Origin: Rhodopirellula sp.
GTDB taxonomy: Bacteria; Planctomycetota; Planctomycetia; Pirellulales; Pirellulaceae
NCBI GenBank assembly: GCA_024644085.1
Contig: JAHELS010000023.1
Coordinates: 1-46,628 of the forward strand
DNA: 46,628 nt
Direction of reading: 5' to 3'
Part shown: piece by piece, positions 35,625 through 44,829 of the stretch
How positions within the stretch are numbered: position 1 is the stretch's first letter
How the letters are laid out: each line of letters opens with the position of its first letter
Position numbers and translations under genes: made by a program
Notes under the pieces: generated by a model
What the model saw: only the letters and a program-made list of their open reading frames with translations
What the model was told of the DNA's origin: nothing
Databases searched by the model: none

Positions 35625-35719
35625 GTTCATCAAGCAGAACCTTGGGACGTACCACCTTTCCGCTCGGGCAAAGTTTGACGATCGGGCTGGCCCGTCACAT
35701 CGATGCGCCCGTGCCTGTT

Positions 35720-35736
35720 CGCGCGATTATCGCGCG
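35720..35736. promoter_or_regulatory. 17-bp palindrome upstream of the BY-kinase gene
   Basis: cgcgcgat-t-atcgcgcg is a perfect inverted repeat with eight-base arms, 160 bp before the Wzz/BY-kinase start in a 272-bp gap that otherwise holds no gene. A plausible operator or an RNA hairpin; no T tract follows, so it is not a typical terminator. Confidence 0.4.
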
Positions 35737-35896
35737 CTGGGCAATACCAATTCTTCGGTATGCGCTGTCTGCGGCGGAGCTTTAATCGTTTTGCAGCGGC
35801 TGGTCCGTCGATAGAACACCGGGATAACAGACGCTCTACGTCGTCTCGCTCTTCGATTGTGAACCGGTTCAATCGTTCATCGACCTGGGTTTAGGC

Positions 35897-38275
35897 ATGG
35901 AATCAGTGATCGACAGCTCGAAACAGAAGGCCCCGGTCGTCGAAATCAACCCGGTCGAAATGTTGCGCCGCCGTTGGCCGCAAATATTCTTCGGCCTATT
36001 CGTCGGTCTTGCCCTGTCGGCTATCTACTACGCTGTGACGCCGCCGATTTACGAGTCCGAGATCGAGATTCTCGTCGGCCAGCGCAGCAGCGAAGTGACC
36101 AACAACGGAACGATTTCCGGAGCCAACGCAAGCGGCGATGCGATCCAGGAAGACCAGTTGGCCACCCACCTGCGGCTGTTTGTCAGCCGCCGATTGTTGT
36201 CCGAAACGATCAAGAGCAAGGACCTTGCCAAGCTCGACTCGTTCAAGAAAGCCTCGGAGAACGGCTGCAACCCGATCGACCACATCATCAAGCACATTGA
36301 AGTCCAAAGCGGCGGTGAAGGCTCGGCTCGGAATGCAATGGTCTTGAGAGCCTGTTACCGCGATCCCGACCCCGAGCATGCCGCGATCGTGCTCAATGCA
36401 ATTTATGAAAGCTATCGTGACTACGTCGAATCGCACGGTCAAAACAGCACCAAACAGGCGGTTGACTTGATCGAACAGGCACGCAAGACACACGAACAGG
36501 AACTGGATACCGCCGATCTCGAATACCGCGCGTTCGTCAAGTCCGTCCCGGTGCTGATTGACGGCGCAAACGTTCAGGACATTCACAAGGACCGTCTCGC
36601 CAAGCTCGAGACGGAGCTCAGCAAAGTCACGACGTCGTTGGCCGAGTCTCGCTCGCGGCTTGAAGTGATCGAGAGCCATCTTTCCAGCCGAATCGGAAAC
36701 GAAGACAGCATCGATCACCTCGCGCTGCTCAGCCAAACAGAGGTCAATCGATTGAAGCTTTTTCTCGACATGGCACGCGGTGGATCTCAATCCGAAGCCT
36801 TCCAGGCCGAACAGCCGATTCGCCAGGAGGTCGCGCGAACCCAGTACAACCGCTTGCTTACGTTGCTGCAAAAGGAACGCACGATGAGCGATGCCTTCGG
36901 CTCGGAACACCCGCATGTGGAAGCGGTCCGAAAGGAAATCGAGATCACGCAGCAGTTCATCGCATCCAACGCTCCGGCCGAGGCGCGAAGTAAGGCGCGA
37001 AGCCTCGAGCCAGCCGAGATGCTCACGACCTACACCTCGTTGCTGGCTCACGACATCGCGGAATTTGAGAAGCGAAAGGCACTCCTGATGGTCGACGCGT
37101 CGCGGGAAATGCGGTTGGCCAAGCAGGTGGAAAGTGATTTCATGCGCGGCAACGCCCTTCGCAAGAAACTGGAACGGGCACAGTCGCGCTACGACGAGGT
37201 GATACGACGACTTCAGGAATTGAACCTGTCGCGGTCGTACGCAGGATTCTCGACTGACGTGTTGGCCAGCCCCGAGGTTGCCAAGGGAGCCGCCTGGCCA
37301 AAACTGCCGATCGTCGCCGCTCTGGGCGCATTCATGGGACTCGCATTGGGGCTGCTGATGGGCGTCGCCGCGGAATTGATGGATTCAACCTTCACCGACA
37401 TCAATGATCTCGAGCGGGCCGTCGGTGCTCCGACAATCGCGCATGTGCCCCGCTTTGATGCCCGCAAACTCCGTAACCAGGTTCAATCCGATGCGCTTGT
37501 CCAACCGGCGGTGGTGACTTTTCACGCTCCACGATCGACCGAGTCAGAAGTCTATCGCATCGCGCGAACATCGCTGATGGTTTCGAACCGCAAGGACGAA
37601 GTGCGGACGATCACAATGACCAGTCCGCAACCGGGCGACGGGAAATCGACGACGATCTCAAACCTGGCCGTCTCCTTTGCCCGTACTGGAAAAAACGTCC
37701 TGTTGATCGATGCGGACATGCGTCGTCCGGTGATTGCGGGTATCTTCGGCGTCAACACAGAACCCGGATTGTCCGATGTATTATCGGGAACCGTTGCCGG
37801 TCGCGATGCCATCGTCGCCTCGGCGGTGCCCGGGCTCGATCTGATGCCCCACGGAACGCCCACGTCGATTCCGGCCGAGTTGCTTGAATCCGACCAGCTT
37901 CCCTTGATGCTTGGACAACTCGAATCGCAATACGATTTGGTTCTGATTGACGCTCCGCCGCTGCTGGCGGTGGCTGATCCGGCGATCATTGCACGACACG
38001 TTGATTCGGTCGTGCTTACCGTCCGCGTTCGCAAGAACGGACGACGCCCCGTCGAACAGGCCTGCAAGATTCTTCAGGATATCGGTGTCGCACCCGCCGC
38101 GGTCGTTGTCAACGGAGTGGATCAAGGCGGCAAGGGTTATGGATACGGCAGCCAATCGCGTGACCGATACGGATACGTGGGTGAATACCATCAGCAGTAC
38201 TGTGCCAAAGATGTTGGTACCGCCAACGTCCCCTCGCCTCACCGCACTGTAAAGCGAGATCGCGTCGCCGGCTGA
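35897..38275 (+). CDS. Wzz-domain tyrosine autokinase (BY-kinase, exopolysaccharide co-polymerase)
   Basis: 792 residues. The Wzz domain begins around 20 with helix IFFGLFVGLALSAIYYAV and a long periplasmic coiled-coil region (about 180-460). The second helix is PIVAALGAFMGLALGLLMGV (about 475), followed by TFTDINDLERAVGAPTIAHV. The cytoplasmic kinase has Walker A MTSPQPGDGKSTTISNLAVS (about 575), Walker A' NVLLIDADMRRPV and Walker B YDLVLIDAPPLLAVADP. The C-terminal tail carries a tyrosine cluster (KGYGYGSQSRDRYGYVGEYH) for autophosphorylation. Such proteins set chain length and control export; single-chain fusion is common outside Firmicutes. Followed 39 bp later by a GT4 gene, same strand. 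Confidence 0.95.
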   Translation: MESVIDSSKQKAPVVEINPVEMLRRRWPQIFFGLFVGLALSAIYYAVTPPIYESEIEILVGQRSSEVTNNGTISGANASGDAIQEDQLATHLRLFVSRRLLSETIKSKDLAKLDSFKKASENGCNPIDHIIKHIEVQSGGEGSARNAMVLRACYRDPDPEHAAIVLNAIYESYRDYVESHGQNSTKQAVDLIEQARKTHEQELDTADLEYRAFVKSVPVLIDGANVQDIHKDRLAKLETELSKVTTSLAESRSRLEVIESHLSSRIGNEDSIDHLALLSQTEVNRLKLFLDMARGGSQSEAFQAEQPIRQEVARTQYNRLLTLLQKERTMSDAFGSEHPHVEAVRKEIEITQQFIASNAPAEARSKARSLEPAEMLTTYTSLLAHDIAEFEKRKALLMVDASREMRLAKQVESDFMRGNALRKKLERAQSRYDEVIRRLQELNLSRSYAGFSTDVLASPEVAKGAAWPKLPIVAALGAFMGLALGLLMGVAAELMDSTFTDINDLERAVGAPTIAHVPRFDARKLRNQVQSDALVQPAVVTFHAPRSTESEVYRIARTSLMVSNRKDEVRTITMTSPQPGDGKSTTISNLAVSFARTGKNVLLIDADMRRPVIAGIFGVNTEPGLSDVLSGTVAGRDAIVASAVPGLDLMPHGTPTSIPAELLESDQLPLMLGQLESQYDLVLIDAPPLLAVADPAIIARHVDSVVLTVRVRKNGRRPVEQACKILQDIGVAPAAVVVNGVDQGGKGYGYGSQSRDRYGYVGEYHQQYCAKDVGTANVPSPHRTVKRDRVAG

Positions 38276-38314
38276 TTCGGCGCTGAACGGAATGAAACCG
38301 GGAAGGATTCCGAA

Positions 38315-39454
38315 ATGAAAGTAGCGCTGGCACACCATTGGCTGACCAGCTATCGGGGTGGTGAACGGGTTCTCGAGCAGATGGCCTCGCTCTTTCCCAA
38401 CAGCGACGTCTATACCCTCGTGCGTCGCCCGGGTGTCAAGATTCCGGGACTTGCGGACCGTACCATCCACACCAGCCGTCTGCAGCACATTCCCAGAATC
38501 GAAAAGTACTACCGGCACCTGCTTCCGCTGCACCCCTGGGCGGCACGCGCGATGCGCGTTCCCGATGATGTCAATGTGCTGCTCAGCAGCGACGCTGCGC
38601 TGATCAAGGGTGTTACGCTGCCGAGCGATGCCCGGCATGTTTGCTACTGCCATTCGCCGCCACGGTATCTGTGGGAACTCGGGGCTGAGTACAAGAGATC
38701 GTCACATGCGGCACGGATTGCGCTCGACCGATTCGCGCCGATGCTTCGCAGCTTTGACTTTGCGGCCGCCCAGAAGGTCACGCACTTTATCGCGAATTCA
38801 CGATTCGTCGCCGATCGTATTCGCCGATGCTACCAACGCGAATCAGACGTGGTTTACCCGCCCGTGGCGACTCACGAGTTTCGCGCCGATCGGCCGCGCA
38901 AAGAACATTTCCTCGTCATCTCGGAACTCGTTTCATACAAGCGGATTGACATCGCGGTGGAAGCCTTCAACCGTCTCGGAAAACCGCTGGTTGTGATCGG
39001 TGACGGGCCCCAGCGGAAAAAACTTGAGAGCCTTGCCAGGCCGAACATCGAGTTCCTTGGACGGCAGCCGTTCGCAACACTGAAGTCCCATTTTGAAACG
39101 GCATCGGCCTTCGTGTTTCCCGGAATTGAAGACTTCGGCATCACGCCGGTTGAGGCCCAGGCGGCCGGTTGTCCCGTGATCGCCTATCGGGCGGGCGGGG
39201 CGCTGGAGACGGTCGTCGATGGGGTGACTGGAACCTTTTTCCACGAGCAGCATGCCGAGTGCCTGGCTGCTGCGGTCGAGCGATTTGATCCCGATGATTT
39301 TGACCCGGCCGTCTGTCGCGCTCATGCCGAGCGATTCTCAGAGAACAGATTCCGTGAGCGGTACGTTCGCTTGCTCAAGCGCCTGCTCGAATCGCCACAG
39401 CATTCAGTGCGGAAATCATCCCCGTTGATCGGCCACAAGCAAGAGGTCGCGTGA
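38315..39454 (+). CDS. GT4 family glycosyltransferase
   Basis: 379 residues with the GT-B fold. The N-terminus MKVALAHHWLTSYRGGERVL is the acceptor-side glycine loop; HVCYCHSPPRYLWELGAEY and THFIANSRFVADRIRR lie in the middle. The donor domain has LVISELVSYKRIDIAVEAFN, PLVVIGDGPQRKKLESLA and PGIEDFGITPVEAQAAGCPV, giving the E-x7-E nucleotide-sugar motif. Retaining transferase, cytoplasmic face of the membrane; sugar unknown, mannose-type by general similarity only. ATG 38315 has GGAAGG upstream. The next gene begins just after its stop. Confidence 0.94.
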   Translation: MKVALAHHWLTSYRGGERVLEQMASLFPNSDVYTLVRRPGVKIPGLADRTIHTSRLQHIPRIEKYYRHLLPLHPWAARAMRVPDDVNVLLSSDAALIKGVTLPSDARHVCYCHSPPRYLWELGAEYKRSSHAARIALDRFAPMLRSFDFAAAQKVTHFIANSRFVADRIRRCYQRESDVVYPPVATHEFRADRPRKEHFLVISELVSYKRIDIAVEAFNRLGKPLVVIGDGPQRKKLESLARPNIEFLGRQPFATLKSHFETASAFVFPGIEDFGITPVEAQAAGCPVIAYRAGGALETVVDGVTGTFFHEQHAECLAAAVERFDPDDFDPAVCRAHAERFSENRFRERYVRLLKRLLESPQHSVRKSSPLIGHKQEVA

Positions 39455-39455
39455 C

Positions 39456-40799
39456 GTGCTGCGCGTTGGAAATAACGGGATGCAATTCGACGTACGCGCT
39501 CTTGTCGCCGGCTTCGCGCTGCTGTCGATCTGCATTCCACAGTGGATCATTGCAGTCCCGGGACTTGGGGAACGGATCAAAACCCCTGACCTGTTCGCCG
39601 TGTTGACTGTGGCCGTGGTCATGTTGCTCTGTCTGGCCCGTTGCACCTCAATGCGCAAGGAGCAACTCGCGGTGTGTCTCGTGATCGGCTACGCGGCCTG
39701 CGTGGTGTTTACGAGGATTCTTTTCGACAGCGAACGTTGGCTCTATCGCGAAAACCTTCCCTACCTGGCGCGACTGTTTTCGATCCACGCGCCGCTGCTG
39801 TTGATCGCGGTCATGCCGCGGGACCGACAATCGCTCTCGCGCTGGCTGCTCGGATTCGGACTGCTCGCAACGATGACGAGCCTCGTGATCGCAGTCCTCT
39901 TCCATTTTGGGAGTACCGCCTTTGATGCACACCAAACGTTTGCCCGTCAGGGCGGCGAGTTGACACACCGGCTCGGCGGGTTGCAGGGCGAAACCGGCGC
40001 CTACGCATTCAACGCGACGATGGGAATCCAGTTGTTGCTGGTTGGACTCGCGATGCGTGAAATGCGAAAGCGATTCTACCTGATGCTGTGGATCGCCTTT
40101 CCGCTTTACGTCGCGCTGATTTTTCACGAATCACTGGTCCGGATTGCGCTGTTGAACAGCCTTGTGTTCTTTTTTGTCGCCGTGGTGGGCGTCAATCATT
40201 CACGAAAAAGTTTGCGGTTCGTCGTATTGTTGCTGCTGTTGATGTGCATTGGCGGAAGCTTCATGTTGTCGGCCGCCGGGAATCCACTGGTCGATGTGAA
40301 TGTGGACCGAGTCAGCTTCGACGGAAGTCTCGATCAATTGTCGTCGGGACGCTGGTCACACTGGGTCGCCGCGAGCGATGCCTGGTTGGACGACCCGACT
40401 TATGTGCTGTTCGGGATGGGGCACCGTGCTTCGGACTTTGTTCTGAATCATCCGGTCGAGAATCTTGTTGTGTTTCACCTCGCGAATTATGGGATCGTGG
40501 GATCTCTGCTGTTCGCGGGACTCTATGGCATGCTTGCGTGGCCTGTACTCCGTCAGGGAATTCGTGGTGATTTTGCTTGTGGCGTATTCTCTGCGATTCT
40601 GATTTCGGTCTTCATGCAGTGGCAGGTAAACGATGTGAATCTGTATTACCAAACTTTCCCATGTGTGTTGTTCTTCACAGCCTGGTACTCATCGGTGCTC
40701 CAACAACAAACCGTTTCCGGGGCATCCGCAGTCCCATCAGCCGCGGTCGCCGCGCCGCCCCTGCTATCGTCGCACCGGATGCCGGCCGCCGGGATTTGA
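39456..40799 (+). CDS. Wzy-like O-antigen/exopolysaccharide polymerase
   Basis: 447 residues, about eleven hydrophobic helices, for example LVAGFALLSICIPQWIIAV, LFAVLTVAVVMLLCLARC, FVVLLLLLMCIGGSFMLSA and IVGSLLFAGLYGMLAWPVL. A large extracytoplasmic loop contains SSGRWSHWVAASDAWLDDPT and VLFGMGHRASDFVLNHPVEN, the pattern seen in polysaccharide polymerases. Two starts are possible: GTG 39456, one base after the GT4 stop with AGAGG upstream, or ATG 39480 (MQFDVRALV). Together with the ligase-like protein the locus has two Wzy/WaaL-type proteins, so one may polymerise and the other ligate. Confidence 0.82.
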   Translation: MLRVGNNGMQFDVRALVAGFALLSICIPQWIIAVPGLGERIKTPDLFAVLTVAVVMLLCLARCTSMRKEQLAVCLVIGYAACVVFTRILFDSERWLYRENLPYLARLFSIHAPLLLIAVMPRDRQSLSRWLLGFGLLATMTSLVIAVLFHFGSTAFDAHQTFARQGGELTHRLGGLQGETGAYAFNATMGIQLLLVGLAMREMRKRFYLMLWIAFPLYVALIFHESLVRIALLNSLVFFFVAVVGVNHSRKSLRFVVLLLLLMCIGGSFMLSAAGNPLVDVNVDRVSFDGSLDQLSSGRWSHWVAASDAWLDDPTYVLFGMGHRASDFVLNHPVENLVVFHLANYGIVGSLLFAGLYGMLAWPVLRQGIRGDFACGVFSAILISVFMQWQVNDVNLYYQTFPCVLFFTAWYSSVLQQQTVSGASAVPSAAVAAPPLLSSHRMPAAGI

Positions 40800-40816
40800 C
40801 GGCTCGCCAATCGGGC

Positions 40817-41950
40817 TCAGATTGATTGAAAGATTTCCAACAGGCGGGTTCGCTGAGCCCGAAGATCAAAGCTTCGGCTGTGCCGCAGGGCCTGTTCGCA
40901 CAAGGCTCGATAGTGATGTGGACGACAAAGCATGTCGTCAATCGCGTCAGCAATGGCCCGGGCATCACGGATCGGGACGTGGTACCCGGTTACTGCGTCC
41001 AAAGTGATTTCGGCCTGGGCGCCAATGTTGGTAACGATGGCGGGAATTCCAAAACTGTTCGCCTCCATCGGCACACGACCAAACGCTTCTTCCGCAATGG
41101 AAGGAGCGCATACCGCATGAACCTCCGCACCGAGCAACTCGTTGACGTTCTCGGCAAACCCCATCAGGAGGCAATTGTTCGGGCATTGCTTCTCGAGTTC
41201 GTCCCGTAGAGGTCCCTCGCCGTAAATGCGGACTTCGACGAGTTCAGGCTGCTGTACCAATCCTGCGGCTTGAACCAGGTATTGCAATCCCTTCCACGCC
41301 AACAAACTTGCGAACGCGGCCACCACGAATTTCTCGCAGCCGACCGGGTCCGAATTGGACGAGGGGATCGACTTGGGTGAGACGTTGTCCTGGACCGGAA
41401 TCGCATTGTAGACCAACTCACATTGCGGCATGTCCAGGTTCTTGGCGATCGTCCGGGACACACACAGAATAGCCCTCGCCCGCTTTAACATGATCACGAG
41501 CAGAGTGAAGAAGCGACTTTCGCGGTCATCAAAACTTCGCGCGTGATAGACATAGGGAATTCCCGTGATCCGCGAAAGTGACCACGCGAGTACCAGCGTT
41601 TTCTTTGATGGAGCATAGAGAATTGCGTTGCCAGAACTCATCCTGTGGCGTCGCAACAGAAGCAGCAGGCTTGCCAGATTCCAAAGCGTGAAGAACGGAA
41701 AGAGCAGTGACTCGCGCCAACCGACATTGAAACTCGCCTTGTCTCCGCCCGAGATCGCGTACGAGCGGAGGCGGTGTATCGGTCTCCCGAGAATGGATTC
41801 CGAGCGCGCGGCAAAGATCGAATCGACCTTCGAATCGGTCGCAATCAGCTCAAAGTGTTCGTGAAGCGCTTCGAGAAGCTCAAGCGAACCCTTCTGGCCG
41901 CCGCCAAAGCCAACCTTGCGGCTATCTTCGAGAACAAGGACTTTCTTCAT
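40817..41950 (-). CDS. GT4 family glycosyltransferase (minus strand)
   Basis: 377 residues, GT-B fold: MKKVLVLEDSRKVGFGGGQK (Gly-rich acceptor loop), GIPYVYHARSFDD, AILCVSRTIAKNLDM, FVVAAFASLLAWKGLQYLVQ, VRIYGEGPLRDELEKQ and VCAPSIAEEAFGRVPMEANS (E-x7-E variant). ATG 41950 has GAGG eight bases upstream. It is convergent with the Wzy-like gene, 17 bp between stops, and transcribed alone, so it must have its own promoter; the palindrome cggacatgtccg (41967-41978) lies just upstream. Donor and acceptor unknown. Confidence 0.93.
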   Translation of the reverse strand: MKKVLVLEDSRKVGFGGGQKGSLELLEALHEHFELIATDSKVDSIFAARSESILGRPIHRLRSYAISGGDKASFNVGWRESLLFPFFTLWNLASLLLLLRRHRMSSGNAILYAPSKKTLVLAWSLSRITGIPYVYHARSFDDRESRFFTLLVIMLKRARAILCVSRTIAKNLDMPQCELVYNAIPVQDNVSPKSIPSSNSDPVGCEKFVVAAFASLLAWKGLQYLVQAAGLVQQPELVEVRIYGEGPLRDELEKQCPNNCLLMGFAENVNELLGAEVHAVCAPSIAEEAFGRVPMEANSFGIPAIVTNIGAQAEITLDAVTGYHVPIRDARAIADAIDDMLCRPHHYRALCEQALRHSRSFDLRAQRTRLLEIFQSI

Positions 41951-42362
41951 GGCTCAAGCCTCGCGTCGGACATGTCCGTGAAGATCGATCACCGCGGCGT
42001 GCAGGAATCCGCTTGGCGTTTGGCAGCGCGAAGAATCGGCGGCGGTTCGGGCTGCTGCCCCGGACTTTGACTATCAGATCGATCCGGCCCGTGCAACCGG
42101 AACGTTACCACGACCGCCTTTTGGCACGAAAACAGCTGGATTGGCAGTGTGATCACGGTGCGTGCGCCACAGCGACCTGCCGAGATTCCTCTTGACCTCC
42201 CCTGCAGAGTTTGAAGAAAACCGGTTCCACCGAACCCGTACGAGCCGCTGCCGGGATTCACGTGCTGAAGCCGCGAAGGGCTTCGTATTTCCCTCCAATC
42301 GTCCTCAACACACGGTGCGTGCGGAGGTTATTCATCACCAGGAACGCAGGACGGACTCTTTG
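41951..42362. other. Divergent intergenic region between GT4 and methyltransferase genes
   Basis: 412 bp with no convincing gene. The + frame upstream of the methyltransferase ATG stays open from 42162 but shows no conserved motif. The perfect 12-bp palindrome cggacatgtccg (41967-41978) is 17 bp before the GT4 start and could be an operator or simple hairpin. Confidence 0.5.
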
Positions 42363-43271
42363 ATGGAACCATCGCTCACGGTTGAACAGCGGCAGCACGC
42401 GCGGGTCGCCCGGAATGCCGAGTCGATCAATGAGTCCCTCACGCTCAACGACGGGATTCCGCTTGAACGCGATTATCAGGGTCTGACACAATCCGAATCG
42501 TTCCTGCACATGGAAGCCTTTTCCAACGACTTTCTCGTTCGCAACGAAGAGGCTTTACGCGCGTACGCGGAACAGTGGGTCGCCGATCCGCTACACCAGT
42601 GGAGCCGCCAATGGGAATATCCCTTCGTGCACGATCGCATCAAGCAGGTCGCTTCGAACGTCGACTTTCGTGTGCTTGATGCTGGTTCGGGTGCGACGTT
42701 TTTTCCGTATTTCCTGACGAAACAGCACTCACAGGTCCATGTTGATTGCTGCGACTACGACAAGTCGTTGCAGTGGATCTATGAGCAATTCAACCGGGCT
42801 GAAAATGTCGAGGTCAGTTTCTCCGTAGCGGACCTGCGGGATCTGCCGTTTGAAGATCAGTCGATCGATGTCGTCTATTGCATCTCGGTGCTTGAACATA
42901 CCAATGCGTACGACACCATTGTCAACGAGTTCTTTCGCGTGCTTCGTCCGGGCGGCAAGTTGATTGTGACGTTCGATATCTCGCGTGACGGCCGGAGCGA
43001 CATACCAGAGGAGAAAGCGGAAGAATTGCTCTCGTTGTTGGTCGACCGCGGCGATGGTGGTCAAACGCGTTACCCCGGCATCCGGGCCGAACTGGGAAAA
43101 CCGTCGGTCGTGACGACCGGGTCCTTCATTGATGTGAGCGCGCATTTGCTGCCCTGGAGAAAGCCGGGGCCGATCGCGCACTTGAAATCGTTGATCAAGT
43201 CGGGTCGACCCAAGGCGTGGCCTGCCGACTTGACTTTTTACTGTCTCGACGTTGACAAGCCAGTGACGTGA
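42363..43271 (+). CDS. SAM-dependent methyltransferase (class I)
   Basis: About 302 residues from ATG 42363. SAM-binding motif I is FRVLDAGSGATFFPYFL, motif II CCDYDKSLQW, then VADLRDLPFEDQSIDVVYCI (motif IV region) and VLEHTNAYDTIVNEFFRVLRPGGKLIVTF, typical of Methyltransf_11. The N-terminal 110 residues (ALRAYAEQWVADPLHQWSRQ) are helical and not recognised. In this setting O-methylation of a sugar, or capping of the polysaccharide end, is likely but inferred. Convergent with the next GT4 gene, 36 bp between stops; single-gene transcription unit. Confidence 0.9.
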   Translation: MEPSLTVEQRQHARVARNAESINESLTLNDGIPLERDYQGLTQSESFLHMEAFSNDFLVRNEEALRAYAEQWVADPLHQWSRQWEYPFVHDRIKQVASNVDFRVLDAGSGATFFPYFLTKQHSQVHVDCCDYDKSLQWIYEQFNRAENVEVSFSVADLRDLPFEDQSIDVVYCISVLEHTNAYDTIVNEFFRVLRPGGKLIVTFDISRDGRSDIPEEKAEELLSLLVDRGDGGQTRYPGIRAELGKPSVVTTGSFIDVSAHLLPWRKPGPIAHLKSLIKSGRPKAWPADLTFYCLDVDKPVT

Positions 43272-43307
43272 TCTTCGGCCATGCCGCTAACGCGTGACGA
43301 TGGCACG

Positions 43308-44459
43308 TTACGCGGCCATCTGCTGAGAGGGGATCGCATTACCCTCGAAGACCGTCAATGTTTTTCTGGCAACGCTTTCCCAGGTGTAGTTTGCCTGCAC
43401 GTGTTTTCGCGCCGCGTCGGACAGTTCATTTCGCCGTGCGTCGTCGCTGAGCAGATCGTTGATGGCATCAGCGAGCGCCACCGGTTGGCCGGGAGAAACG
43501 AGTTGTCCCCACCGGTTGCCCGCGAACAATTGACTCAAGCCACCGACGTCGGAAGCGACCACGCACTTTCCGCATCCCATCGACTCGAGCGCCGAAAGAC
43601 TGACGGCTTCGAGGAATGACGGCATGATCACCAGGTCGGCGATGTTGTAATGCTCGGGCATCCGCTGATTCTCGACTCCGTCTAGAAATCGAACGCGGTC
43701 GAGACAATCTTGGGCGCGGAGACAGTTTTCAATTCGCGTTCGTTCTTCCGGGAAGCCGCCTCCAGTGATCACGATGCGGGCGTTGGAGTGGGATTCCAGA
43801 ATGCGGGGCAGCGCCTGGGCAAGGACGAATACCCCGTTTTTTGGTGCCAGCCGTCGAGGCACGAGCAGGACGCGGTCGGTTTCGGGGATCCCGAGTTCGT
43901 TGCGCAGGTGATTCTCGGCAAGCGGGTAAAAGCGGTCGGGGTCGTACCCGTTCGGAATGAACGTCGTGGGCCGCGACAACATCTTTTCGTTCTCGTCGGC
44001 CAGTTCCTGGCTCGGCGCGATAAAGTGATCGGCGTGCATGAGTGAGAAGCGATAGTAGCACCGATACAGCGGATTGCTTCGCCGCATCAGAAAGGCCGAG
44101 CTGTGATTGGTGAAAACCTTCCGGCAATTCAGTGGCAGGTATTTGATCGCCGTCCCCGCCTGCAGATCGTGCCAGTGGATGACGTCAATCGGCGACCGCT
44201 CGTGCTCCCTGAGAATCAGCCGACGCAGTTTCACGCTGTACGGAATGAGTCTTGCCCGCGAGTTGATCGAGACATAACTCGATCGAATCACCCGCATTCC
44301 TGCAAAGTCTTCGACTGTTTCCGGCCTCGGCTCGCGTACCTGGTTGACGATGGTGACTTTATGATCCATCTGCACGAAGCAGCGGCCAATCTCGTAAACG
44401 TGTTGCGACATGCCGCCAATGTTGGGCAAGAAATCTTCCGTTACGATGCAGATGTGCAT
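43308..44459 (-). CDS. GT4 family glycosyltransferase (minus strand, second)
   Basis: About 383 residues from ATG 44459, which has AGGG upstream; the open frame to 44591 is not conserved. The GT-B fold is shown by MHICIVTEDFLPNIGGMSQH, DVIHWHDLQAGTAIKYLP, HFIAPSQELADENEKML, FIPNGYDPDRFYPL, VLLVPRRLAPKNGVFVLAQA, ARIVITGGGFPEERTRIE and MPSFLEAVSLSALESMGCGK (E-x7-E). Family GT4 includes sucrose, mannosyl and N-acetylglucosaminyl transferases; the sugar is not predictable. Convergent with the methyltransferase and divergent from the flippase. Confidence 0.94.
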   Translation of the reverse strand: MHICIVTEDFLPNIGGMSQHVYEIGRCFVQMDHKVTIVNQVREPRPETVEDFAGMRVIRSSYVSINSRARLIPYSVKLRRLILREHERSPIDVIHWHDLQAGTAIKYLPLNCRKVFTNHSSAFLMRRSNPLYRCYYRFSLMHADHFIAPSQELADENEKMLSRPTTFIPNGYDPDRFYPLAENHLRNELGIPETDRVLLVPRRLAPKNGVFVLAQALPRILESHSNARIVITGGGFPEERTRIENCLRAQDCLDRVRFLDGVENQRMPEHYNIADLVIMPSFLEAVSLSALESMGCGKCVVASDVGGLSQLFAGNRWGQLVSPGQPVALADAINDLLSDDARRNELSDAARKHVQANYTWESVARKTLTVFEGNAIPSQQMAA

Positions 44460-44829
44460 ATCGCCCTGAACCCCGTTTAGCGTCGCGCGGTATCGCTTCG
44501 AGCCGACCGCGTGTGGTCGCTCGCACGACGAGATCGCCGCCCAAATACAGTGGAAACTATCGTTCAAAGCCGTTGGGCGGTTCAATACCAATCGAGTCTC
44601 CAGGGAGCGGGTTTCACGAGCGGCAATTCTCGGTGAATGTTCGTTGGGCCGCTCTTTTCGCGACCAGTCGGCGATCTTGACCCCGATCGCGCGTTCTTCC
44701 TATGTTTCGCTGCAAACGATCGACGCCGCATGTGACCGCCGAACGGAATCAAAACGACCTTGCCAGCAACGTGACAAACCAAAGTCCAGCCACCCGTCGA
44801 TTTGGGCTGTCGACCCGAATCTTTTTTAA
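44460..44829. other. Divergent intergenic region before the flippase gene
   Basis: 370 bp between the GT4 start (minus) and the flippase (plus). Short frames occur on both strands (for example minus 44582-44839) but lack conserved motifs and would overlap the flippase start. No hairpin or repeat of note; a T-run (cttttttaa) precedes the flippase start. Confidence 0.45.

Noticed and set aside
42162-42362. N-terminal extension of the methyltransferase
   Set aside because: The 67 extra codons lack conserved pattern; ATG 42363 starts the plausible protein.
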